Shown piece by piece: positions 54,101 to 64,000 of a DNA stretch of 64,000 bases; position 1 is the first letter of the stretch; the number at the start of each line of letters is the position of its first letter. Source of the stretch: Oenanthe sinensis (lineage: Eukaryota > Streptophyta > Magnoliopsida > Apiales > Apiaceae). The DNA lies in assembly GCA_028671895.1 (NCBI GenBank), contig JAPMAC010000207.1, positions 9,486,001-9,550,000 of the forward strand, given 5' to 3'. The position numbers were made by a program, and so were the translations under genes. The notes below the pieces were generated by a model, which saw only the letters and a list, made by a program, of their open reading frames with translations, did not search any database and had not been told where the DNA came from.

Positions 54101-57100
54101 GTAGGACCATTCTTAGCTCTTTTGAACAAGAAAATAAATCGTAACAATTTGAGGCTCATTCTTGACTCGTTCGAACTTGGAAACAACTTGTAGCTTCATT
54201 GTTGACTCGTTTCAACTTGGAAACCACTTGAAAACTCTTGTATGACCATTCTTAGTTCTTTTGAACAAGAAAACAATTAGTAACAATTTGAGACTCATTC
54301 TTTACTCGTTCGAACTTGAAAATAACTTGTAACTTCATTATTGACTCGTTTGAACATGGAAACAACTTGTAAACTCTTCTAGGACCATTCTTAGCTCTTT
54401 TGAACAAGAAAATAAATCGTAACAATTTGAGGCTCATTCTTGACTCGTTCGAACTTCGAAACAACTTGTAGCTTCATTGTTGACTCGTTTGAACATGGAA
54501 AAAACTTGAAAACTCTTGTAGGACCATTCTTATCTCTTTTGAACAAGAAAATAATTAGTAACAATTTGAGACTCATTCTTAATTCGTTCGAACATGAAAA
54601 TAACTTGTCCCTTCATTATTGACTCGTTTGAACATGAAAACAAATTGAAAACTCTTCTAGGACCATTCTTAGCTCTTTTGAACAAGAAAACAAATCGTAA
54701 CAATTTGAGACTCATTCCTTACTCATTCGAACTTGAAAATAACTTGTAACTTCATTATTGACTCGTTTGAACATGGAAACGACTTGTAAACTCTTCTAGG
54801 ACCATTCTTAGCTCTTTTGAACAAGAAAACAAATCGTAACAATTTGAGGCTCATTCTTGACCCGTTCAAACTTGGAAACAACTTGTAGCTTCATTGTTGA
54901 CTCGTTTGAACATGGAAACAACTTGAAAACTCTTGTAGGACCATTCTTAGCTCTTTTGAACAAGAAAACAATTAGTAACAATTTGAGACTCATTCTTTAC
55001 TCGTTCGAAGTTCAAAATAACTTGTAACTTCATTATTGACTCATTTGAACATGGAAACATGTAAACTCTTGTAGGACCATTCTTAGCTCTTTTGAACAAG
55101 AAAATAAATCGTAACAATTTGAGGTTCATTCTTGACTCGTTCGAACTTGGAAACAACTTGTAGCTTCATTGTTGACTCGTTTGAATTTGGAAACAACTTG
55201 AAAACTCTTGTATGACCATTCTTAGTTCTTTTGAACAAGAAAACAATTAGTAACAATTTGAGACTCATTCTTTACTTGTTCGAACTTGAAAATAACTTGT
55301 AACTTCATTATTGACTCGTTTGAACATGGAAACAACTTGTAAACTCTTCTAGGACCATTCTTAGCTCTTTTGAACAAAAAAATAAATCGTAACAATTTGA
55401 GGCTCATTCTTGACTCGTTCGAACTTGGAAACAACTTGTAGCTTCATTGTTGACTCGTTTGAACTTGGAAACAACTTGAAAACTCTTGTATGACCATTCT
55501 TAGTTCTTTTGAACAAGAAAACAATTAGTAACAATTTGAGACTCATTCTTTACTCGTTCGAACTTGAAAATAACTTGTAACTTCATTATTGACTCGTTTG
55601 AACATGGAAACAACTTGTAAACTCTTCTAGGACCATTCTTAGCTCTTTTGAACAAGAAAATAAATCGTAACAATTTGAGGCTCATTCTTGACTCGTTCGA
55701 ACTTGGAAACAACTTGTAGCTTCATTGTTGACTCGTTTCAACTTGGAAACAACTTGAAAACTCTTGTATGACAATTCTTAGTTCTTTTGAACAAGAAAAC
55801 AATTAGTAACAATTTGAGACTCATTCTTTACTCATTCGAACTTGAAAATAACTTGTAACTTCATTATTGACTCGTTTGAACATGGAAACAACTTGTAAAC
55901 TCTTCTAGGACCATTCTTAGCTCTTTTGAACAAGAAAATAAATCGTAACAATTTGAGGCTCATTCTTGACTCGTTCGAACTTCGAAACAACTTGTAGCTT
56001 CATTGTTGACTCGTTTGAACATGGAAAAAACTTGAAAACTCTTGTAGGACCATTCTTAGCTCTTTTGAACAAGAAAACAATTAGTAACAATTTGAGACTC
56101 ATTCTTAATTCGTTCGAACATGAAAATAAATTGTCACTTCATTATTGACTCGTTTGAACATGAAAACAAATTGAAAACTCTTCTAGGACCATTCTTAGCT
56201 CTTTTGAACAAGAAAACAAATCGTAACAATTTGAGACTCATTCCTTACTCATTCGAACTTGAAAATAACTTGTAACTTCATTATTGACTCGTTTGAACAT
56301 GGAAACGACGTGTAAACTCTTCTAGGACCATTCTTATCTCTTTTGAACAAGAAAACAAATCGTAACAATTTGAGGCTCATTCTTGACCCGTTCAAACTTG
56401 GAAACAACTTGTAGCTTCATTGTTGACTCGTTTGAACATGGAAACAACTTGAAAACTCTTGTAGGACCATTCTTAGCTCTTTTGAACAAGAAAACAATTA
56501 GTAACAATTTGAGACTCATTCTTTACTCGTTCGAAGTTGAAAATAACTTGTAACTTCATTATTGACTCATTTGAACATGGAAACAACATGTAAACTCTTG
56601 TAGGACCATTCTTAGCTCTTTTGAACAAGAAAACAATTAGTAACAATTTGAGACTCATTCTTTACTCGTTCGAAGTTGAAAATAACTTGTAACTTCATTA
56701 TTGACTCATTTGAACATGGAAACAACATGTAAACTCTTGTAGGACCATTCTTAGCTCTTTTGAACAAGAAAATAAATCGTAACAATTTGAGGCTCGTTCT
56801 TGACTCGTTCGAACTTGGAAACAACTTGTAGCTTCATTGTTGACTCGTTTCAACTTGGAAACAACTTGAAAACTCTTGTATGACCATTCTTAGTTCTTTT
56901 GAACAAGAAAACAATTAGTAACAATTTGAGACTCATTCTTTACTCGTTCGAACTTGAAAATAACTTGTAACTTCATTATTGACTCGTTTGAACATGGAAA
57001 CAACTTGTAAACTCTTCTAGGACCATTCTTAGCTCTTTTGAACAAGAAAATAAATCGTAACAATTTGAGGCTCATTCTTGACTCGTTCGAACTTCGAAAC

Positions 57101-60100
57101 AACTTGTAGCTTCATTGTTGACTCGTTTGAACATGGAAAAAACTTGAAAACTCTTGTAGGACCATTCTTATCTCTTTTGAACAAGAAAACAATTAGTAAC
57201 AATTTGAGACTCATTCTTAATTCGTTCGAACATGAAAATAACTTGTCCCTTCATTATTGACTCGTTTGAACATGAAAACAAATTGAAAACTCTTCTAGGA
57301 CCATTCTTAGCTCTTTTGAACAAGAAAACAAATCGTAACAATTTGAGACTCATTCCTTACTCATTCGAACTTGAAAATAACTTGTAACTTCATTATTGAC
57401 AAGTTTGAACATGGAAACGACTTGTAAACTCTTCTAGGACCATTCTTAGCTCTTTTGAACAAGAAAACAAATCGTAACAATTTGAGGCTCATTCTTGACC
57501 CGTTCAAACTTGGAAACAATTTGTAGCTTCATTGTTGACTCGTTTGAACATGGAAACAACTTGAAAACTCTTGTAGGACCATTCTTAGCTCTTTTGAACA
57601 AGAAAACAATTAGTAACAATTTGAGACTCATTCTTTACTCGTTCGAAGTTGAAAATAACTTGTAACTTCATTATTGACTCATTTGAACATGGAAACAACA
57701 TGTAAACTCTTGTAGGACCATTCTTAGCTCTTTTGAACAAGAAAATAAATCGTAACAATTTGAGGCTCATTCTTGACTCGTTCGAACTTGGAAACAACTT
57801 GTAGCTTCATTGTTGACTCGTTTGAATTTGGAAACAACTTGAAAACTCTTGTATGACCATTCTTAGTTCTTTTGAACAAGAAAACAATTAGTAACAATTT
57901 GAGACTCATTCTTTACTTGTTCGAACTTGAAAATAACTTGTAACTTCATTATTGACTCGTTTGAACATGGAAACAACTTGTAAACTCTTCTAGGACCATT
58001 CTTAGCTCTTTTGAACAAAAAAATAAATCGTAACAATTTGAGGCTCATTCTTGACTCGTTCGAACTTGGAAACAACTTGTAGCTTCATTGTTGACTCGTT
58101 TGAACTTGGAAACAACTTGAAAACTCTTGTATGACCATTCTTAGTTCTTTTGAACAAGAAAACAATTAGTAACAATTTGAGACTCATTCTTTACTCGTTC
58201 GAACTTGAAAATAACTTGTAACTTCATTATTGACTCGTTTGAACATGGAAACAACTTGTAAACTCTTCTAGGACCATTCTTAGCTCTTTTGAACAAGAAA
58301 ATAAATCGTAACAATTTGAGGCTCCTTCTTGACTCGTTCGAACTTGGAAACAACTTGTAGCTTCATTGTTGACTCGTTTCAACTTGGAAACAACTTGAAA
58401 ACTCTTGTATGACCATTCTTAGTTCTTTTGAACAAGAAAACAATTAGTAACAATTTGAGACTCATTCTTTACTCGTTCGAACTTGAAAATAACTTGTAAC
58501 TTCATTATTGACTCGTTTGAACATGGAAACAACTTGTAAACTCTTCTAGGACCATTCTTAGCTCTTTTGAACAAGAAAATAAATCGTAACAATTTGAGGC
58601 TCATTCTTGACTCGTTCGAACTTCGAAACAACTTGTAGCTTCATTGTTGACTCGTTTGAACATGGAAAAAACTTGAAAACTCTTGTAGGACCATTCTTAG
58701 CTCTTTTGAACAAGAAAACAATTAGTAACAATTTGAGACTCATTCTTAATTCGTTCGAACATGAAAATAACTTGTCACTTCATTATTGACTCGTTTGAAC
58801 ATGAAAACAAATTGAAAACTCTTCTAGGACCATTCTTAGCTCTTTTGAACAAGAAAACAAATCGTAACAATTTGAGACTCATTCCTTACTCATTCGAACT
58901 TGAAAATAACTTGTAACTTCATTATTGACTCGTTTGAACATGGTAACGACTTGTAAACTCTTCTAGGACCATTCTTAGCTCTTTTGAACAAGAAAACAAA
59001 TCGTAACAATTTGAGGCTCATTCTTGACCCGTTCAAACTTGGAAACAACTTGTAGCTTCATTGTTGACTCGTTTGAACATGGAAACAACTTGAAAACTCT
59101 TGTAGGACCATTCTTAGCTCTTTTGAACAAGAAAACAATTAGTAACAATTTGAGACTCATTCTTTACTCGTTCGAAGTTGAAAATAACTTGTAACTTCAT
59201 TATTGACTCATTTGAACATGGAAACAACATGTAAACTCTTGTAGGACCATTCTTAGCTCTTTTGAACAAGAAAATAAATCGTAACAATTTGAGGCTCATT
59301 CTTGACTCGTTAGAACTTGGAAACAACTTGTAGCTTCATTGTTGACTCGTTTGAACTTGGAAACAACTTGAAAACTCTTGTATGACCATTCTTAGTTCTT
59401 TTGAACAAGAAAACAATTAGTAACAATTTGAGACTCATTCTTTACTCGTTCGAACATGAAAATAACTTGTCACTTTATTATTGACTCGTTTGAACATGGA
59501 AACAACTTGTAAACTCTTCTAGGACCATTCTTAGCTCTTTTGAACAAGAAAACAAATCGTAACAATTTGAGGCTTATTCTTGACTCGTTCGAATTTGGAA
59601 ACAACTTGTAGCTTCATTGTTGACTCGTTTGAACATGGTAACGACTTGAAAACTCTTGTAGGACCATTTTTAGCTCTTTTGGACAAGAAAACAATTAGTA
59701 ACAATTTGAGACTCATTCTTTACTCGTTCGAACTTGAAAATAACTTGTAACTTCATTATTGACTCGTTTGAACATGGAAACAACTTGTAAACTCTTCTAG
59801 GACCATTCTTAGCTCTTTTGAACAAGGAAATAAATCGTAACAATTTGAGGCTCATTCTTGACTCGTTCGAACTTCGAAACAACTTGTAGCTTCATTGTTG
59901 ACTCGTTTGAACATGGAAAAAACTTGAAAACTCTTGTAGGACCATTCTTAGGTCTTTTGAACAAGAAAACAATTAGTAACAATTTGAGACTCATTCTTAA
60001 TTCGTTCGAACATGAAAATAACTTGTCACTTCATTATTGACTCGTTTGAACATGAAAACAAATTGAAAACTCTTCTAGGACCATTCTTAGCTCTTTTGAA

Positions 60101-61125
60101 CAAGAAAACAAATCGTAACAATTTGAGACTCATTCTTTACTCATTCGAACTTGAAAATAACTTGTAACTTCATTATTGACTCGTTTGAACATGGAAACGA
60201 CTTGTAAACTCTTCTAGGACCATTCTTAGCTCTTTTGAACAAGAAAACAAATCGTACCAATTTGAGGCTCATTCTTGACCCGTTCAAACTTGGAAACAAC
60301 TTGTAGCTTCATTGTTGACTCGTTTGAACATGGAAACAACTTGAAAACTCTTGTAGGACCATTCTTAGCTCTTTTGAACAAGAAAACAATTAGTAACAAT
60401 TTGAGACTCATTCTTTACTCGTTCGAAGTTGAAAATAACTTGTAACTTCATTATTGACTCATTTGAACATGGAAACAACATGTAAACTCTTGTAGGACCA
60501 TTCTTAGCTCTTTTGAACAAGAAAATAAATCGTAACAATTTGAGGCTCATTCTTGACTCGTTCGAACTTGGAAACAACTTGTAGCTTCATTGTTGACTCG
60601 TTTGAACTTGGAAACAACTTGAAAACTCTTGTATGACCATTCTTAGTTCTTTTGAACAAGAAAACAATTAGTAACAATTTGAGACTCATTCTTTACTCGT
60701 TCGAACATGAAAATAACTTGTCACTTCATTATTGACTCGTTTGAACATGGAAACAACTTGTAAACTCTTCTAGGACCATTCTTAGCTCTTTTGAACAAGA
60801 AAACAAATCGTAACAATTTGAGGCTTATTCTTGACTCGTTCGAATTTGGAAACAACTTGTAGCTTCATTGTTGACTCGTTTGAACATGGTAACGACTTGA
60901 AAACTCTTGTAGGACCATTTTTAGCTCTTTTGGAGAAGAAAATAATTAGTAACAATTTGAGACTCATTCTTTACTCGTTCGAACTTGAAAATAACTTGTA
61001 ACTTCATTATTGACTCGTTTGAACATGGAAACAACTTGTAAACTCTTCTAGGACCATTCTTAGCTCTTTTGAACAAGAAAATAAATCGTAACAATTTGAG
61101 GCTCATTCTTGACTCGTTCGAACTT
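54100..61125 (+). repeat. 7-kb segmental copy of 41.6-48.6 kb (offset 12507 bp)
   Basis: This stretch matches about 41593-48618 at 12507 bp. It begins with the unit near 54202 (matching 41695), includes the TATGACAATTC variant (55769 and 43262), the third copy of the 37-monomer block, and ends at 61126, where GAACTTGG replaces the GAACTTCG of 48619. Private differences are rare, for example GGAAACCACTTG near 54222 and GAGGTTCATTC near 55123. Its presence downstream of two tandem 5143-bp copies implies either a separate larger duplication or loss of intervening units. Confidence 0.85.
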
Positions 61126-64000
61126 GGAAACAACTTGTAGCTTCATTGTTGACTCGTTTGAACTTGGAAACAACTTGAAAACTCTTGTATGACCATTCTT
61201 AGCTCTTTTGAACAAGAAAACAATTAGTAACAATTTGAGACTCATTCTTAATTCGTTCGAACATGAAAATAACTTGTCACTTCATTATTGACTTGTTTGA
61301 ACGTGGAAACAAATTGAAAACTCTTCTAGGACCATTCTTAGCTCTTTTGAACAAGAAAACAAATCGTAACAATTTGAGACTCATTCTTTACTCGTTCGAA
61401 CTTGAAAATAACTTGTAACTTCATTATTGACTCGTTTGAACATGGAAACGACTTGTAAACTCTTCTAGGACCATTCTTAGCTCTTTTGAACAAGAAAACA
61501 AATCGTAACAATTTGAGGCTCATTCTTGACCCGTTCAAACTTGGAAACAACTTGTAGCTTCATTGTTGACTCGTTTGAACATGGAAACAACTTGAAAACT
61601 CTTGTAGGACCATTCTTAGCTCTTTTGAACCAGAAAACAATTAGTAACAATTTGAGACTCATTCTTTACTCGTTCGAAGTTGAAAATAACTTGTAACTTC
61701 ATTATTGACTCATTTGAACATGGAAACAACATGTAAACTCTTGTAGGACCATTCTTAGCTCTTTTGAGCAAGAAAATAAATCGTAACAATTTGAGGCTCA
61801 TTCTTGACTCGTTCGAACTTGGAAACAACTTGTAGCTTCATTGTTGACTCGTTTGAATTTGGAAACAACTTGAAAACTCTTGTATGACCATTCTTAGTTC
61901 TTTTGAACAAGAAAACAATTAGTAACAATTTGAGACTCATTCTTTACTTGTTCGAACTTGAAAATAACTTGTAACTTCATTATTGACTCGTTTGAACATG
62001 GAAACAACTTGTAAACTCTTCTAGGACCATTCTTAGCTCTTTTGAACAAGAAAACAAATCGTACCAATTTGAGGCTCATTCTTGACCCGTTCAAACTTGG
62101 AAACAACTTGTAGCTTCATTGTTGACTCGTTTGAACATGGAAACAACTTGAAAACTCTTGTAGGACCATTCTTAGCTCTTTTGAACAAGAAAACAATTAG
62201 TAACAATTTGAGACTCATTCTTTACTCGTTCGAAGTTGAAAATAACTTGTAACTTCATTATTGACTCATTTGAACATGGAAACAACATGTAAACTCTTGT
62301 AGGACCATTCTTAGCTCTTTTGAACAAGAAAATAAATCGTAACAATTTGAGGCTCATTCTTGACTCGTTCGAACTTGGAAACAACTTGTAGCTTCATTGT
62401 TGACTCGTTTGAACTTGGAAACAACTTGAAAACTCTTGTATGACCATTCTTAGTTCTTTTGAACAAGAAAACAATTAGTAACAATTTGAGACTCATTCTT
62501 TACTCGTTCGAACATGAAAATAACTTGTCACTTCATTATTGACTCGTTTGAACATGGAAACAACTTGTAAACTCTTCTAGGACCATTCTTAGCTCTTTTG
62601 AACAAGAAAACAAATCGTAACAATTTGAGGCTTATTCTTGACTCGTTCGAATTTGGAAACAACTTGTAGCTTCATTGTTGACTCGTTTGAACATGGTAAC
62701 GACTTGAAAACTCTTGTAGGACCATTTTTAGCTCTTTTGGAGAAGAAAATAATTAGTAACAATTTGAGACTCATTCTTTACTCGTTCGAACTTGAAAATA
62801 ACTTGTAACTTCATTATTGACTCGTTTGAACATGGAAACAACTTGTAAACTCTTCTAGGACCATTCTTAGCTCTTTTGAACAAGAAAATAAATCGTAACA
62901 ATTTGAGGCTCATTCTTGACTCGTTCGAACTTGGAAACAACTTGTAGCTTCATTGTTGACTCGTTTGAACTTGGAAACAACTTGAAAACTCTTGTATGAC
63001 CATTCTTAGCTCTTTTGAACAAGAAAACAATTAGTAACAATTTGAGACTCATTCTTAATTCGTTCGAACATGAAAATAACTTGTCACTTCATTATTGACT
63101 TGTTTGAACGTGGAAACAAATTGAAAACTCTTCTAGGACCATTCTTAGCTCTTTTGAACAAGAAAACAAATCGTAACAATTTGAGACTCATTCTTTACTC
63201 GTTCGAACTTGAAAATAACTTGTAACTTCATTATTGACTCGTTTGAACATGGAAACGACTTGTAAACTCTTCTAGGACCATTCTTAGCTCTTTTGAACAA
63301 GAAAACAAATCGTAACAATTTGAGGCTCATTCTTGACCCGTTCAAACTTGGAAACAACTTGTAGCTTCATTGTTGACTCGTTTGAACATGGAAACAACTT
63401 GAAAACTCTTGTAGGACCATTCTTAGCTCTTTTGAACCAGAAAACAATTAGTAACAATTTGAGACTCATTCTTTACTCGTTCGAAGTTGAAAATAACTTG
63501 TAACTTCATTATTGACTCATTTGAACATGGAAACAACATGTAAACTCTTGTAGGACCATTCTTAGCTCTTTTGAGCAAGAAAATAAATCGTAACAATTTG
63601 AGGCTCATTCTTGACTCGTTCGAACTTGGAAACAACTTGTAGCTTCATTGTTGACTCGTTTGAATTTGGAAACAACTTGAAAACTCTTGTATGACCATTC
63701 TTAGTTCTTTTGAACAAGAAAACAATTAGTAACAATTTGAGACTCATTCTTTACTTGTTCGAACTTGAAAATAACTTGTAACTTCATTATTGACTCGTTT
63801 GAACATGGAAACAACTTGTAAACTCTTCTAGGACCATTCTTAGCTCTTTTGAACAAGAAAACAAATCGTACCAATTTGAGGCTCATTCTTGACCCGTTCA
63901 AACTTGGAAACAACTTGTAGCTTCATTGTTGACTCGTTTGAACATGGAAACAACTTGAAAACTCTTGTAGGACCATTCTTAGCTCTTTTGAACAAGAAAA
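60198..64000 (+). repeat. 13-monomer tandem duplication (1807 bp), running off the right edge
   Basis: Bases 60198-62004 are repeated at 62005-63811, and the matching register continues to the window end, so a third copy begins there. Shared rare markers are CGTACCAATTTG (60253, 62060, 63867), TTTTGGAGAAG (60930 and 62737), TTGACTTGTTTGAACG (61291 and 63098), TTGAACCAGAAAAC (61628 and 63435) and TTTTGAGCAAG (61764 and 63571). I found no private difference in the markers compared, which makes this one of the youngest duplications in the window. Confidence 0.9.
63929..64000 (+). repeat. Truncated monomer at the right edge
   Basis: The last 72 bp are S1 and the start of S2 of a type A-like monomer, ending in GAACAAGAAAA. 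The array continues beyond the window. Confidence 0.95.

Larger units (their letters stand above)
1..64000 (+). repeat. 139-bp satellite DNA array filling the window
   Basis: The sequence shows a continuous head-to-tail tandem array with a 139-bp period. Every monomer carries the same landmarks in the same order: TTGACTCGTTTGAAC, GGACCATTC, CTCTTTTGAACAAG, AACAATTTGAG, CTCGTTCGAA and CTTCATT. Counting from 30 to 63928 gives 460 complete units once a 41-bp total shortfall is allowed for, and that shortfall is fully accounted for by one 5-bp and twelve 3-bp deletions. No monomer is inverted and no foreign sequence interrupts the array. One monomer counted by hand is about 36% GC. Long homogeneous arrays of this kind are typical of eukaryotic centromeric, pericentromeric or subtelomeric heterochromatin; which of these applies cannot be read from the sequence. 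I do not recognise the family. Single-base variants shared between distant monomers define subfamilies and higher-order units, listed separately. Confidence 0.99.

Noticed and set aside
30440..61125. The near-identical multi-kb copies as assembly artefacts.
   Set aside because: Private substitutions in individual copies (33786, 34792, 40175, 52710, 54222) argue for real separate copies, but read-level confirmation is not available here, so the possibility is not fully excluded.
80..63913. Several hundred open frames of 60-70 codons, mostly on the minus strand, encoding near-identical peptides.
   Set aside because: They recur at the 139-bp period, overlap one another and start and stop at the same satellite positions. 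The unit is not a multiple of 3, so the frame shifts each monomer and the TTA at the start of S2 gives a stop. Similar peptides are repeat translation, not a gene family.
1..64000. CRISPR array, because of regular spacing.
   Set aside because: There are no unique spacers. The whole 139-bp unit is repeated and the intervening segments are themselves conserved.
1..64000. Insertion of a retrotransposon or other mobile element.
   Set aside because: The 139-bp register is kept from 30 to the end with only 41 bp of net loss, which leaves no room for an inserted element.
1..64000. Inverted monomers or array orientation switches.
   Set aside because: Every landmark motif is in the same orientation throughout.

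Overview
The whole 64 kb window is one head-to-tail tandem satellite array. I found no gene, RNA gene, transposon, CRISPR array or unique-sequence stretch in it. The monomer is 139 bp. In a register that starts each monomer at TTGACTCGTTTGAAC, the first complete unit is 30-168. Stepping by 139 bp and allowing for 13 small deletions, the window holds exactly 460 complete monomers, plus 29 bp of one at the left edge and 72 bp of one at the right edge. The array therefore continues past both ends. All monomers lie in one orientation. One typical monomer is about 36% GC by hand count. Array length, near-perfect homogenisation and multimeric higher-order organisation indicate a eukaryotic chromosome, most likely centromeric, pericentromeric or other heterochromatic satellite. 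I do not recognise the family and cannot name the species; a plant is plausible but unproven.

The array is hierarchical on at least five scales. (1) Each 139-bp monomer is three diverged copies of an older unit of roughly 50 bp, with segments S1 (50 bp), S2 (49 bp) and S3 (40 bp). (2) Two monomer classes, A and B, mostly alternate to give a 278-bp dimer. (3) Blocks of 7, 8, 9, 11, 13, 14 and 15 monomers (973 to 2082 bp) recur as higher-order repeats (HORs). (4) These blocks are nested in larger tandem duplications with offsets of 4859 bp (about 30.4-40.2 kb) and 5143 bp (about 43.3-53.5 kb). (5) A segment of about 7 kb at 41.6-48.6 kb recurs at 54.1-61.1 kb, 12507 bp away.

Layout from left to right: 1-1.1 kb, mixed A/B monomers; 1.1-4.4 kb, 13-mer duplication; 3.5-9.4 kb, 11-mer HOR; 9.3-11 kb, 7-mer duplication; 11.5-12.4 kb, copy of a piece of 3.6-4.4 kb; 13.5-16 kb, 9-mer; 16-19.9 kb, 1529-bp 11-mer; 19.3-22.9 kb, 1526-bp 11-mer; 22.4-25.5 kb, 15-mer; 25.4-26.7 kb, 7-mer; 26.4-29.2 kb, 11-mer; 30.0-40.2 kb, 15-mer, 13-mer and 7-mer blocks inside the 4859-bp duplication; 39.7-42 kb, 7-mer; 43.3-53.5 kb, 5143-bp duplication; 53.5-54.1 kb, junction piece; 54.1-61.1 kb, large copy; 60.2-64.0 kb, 1807-bp 13-mer duplication.

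The many 60-70 codon open frames are by-products of the repeat. Because 139 is not a multiple of 3, each monomer shifts the frame, and stops recur in every unit. The biological interest lies in the array's architecture and recent expansion history, not in any encoded product.
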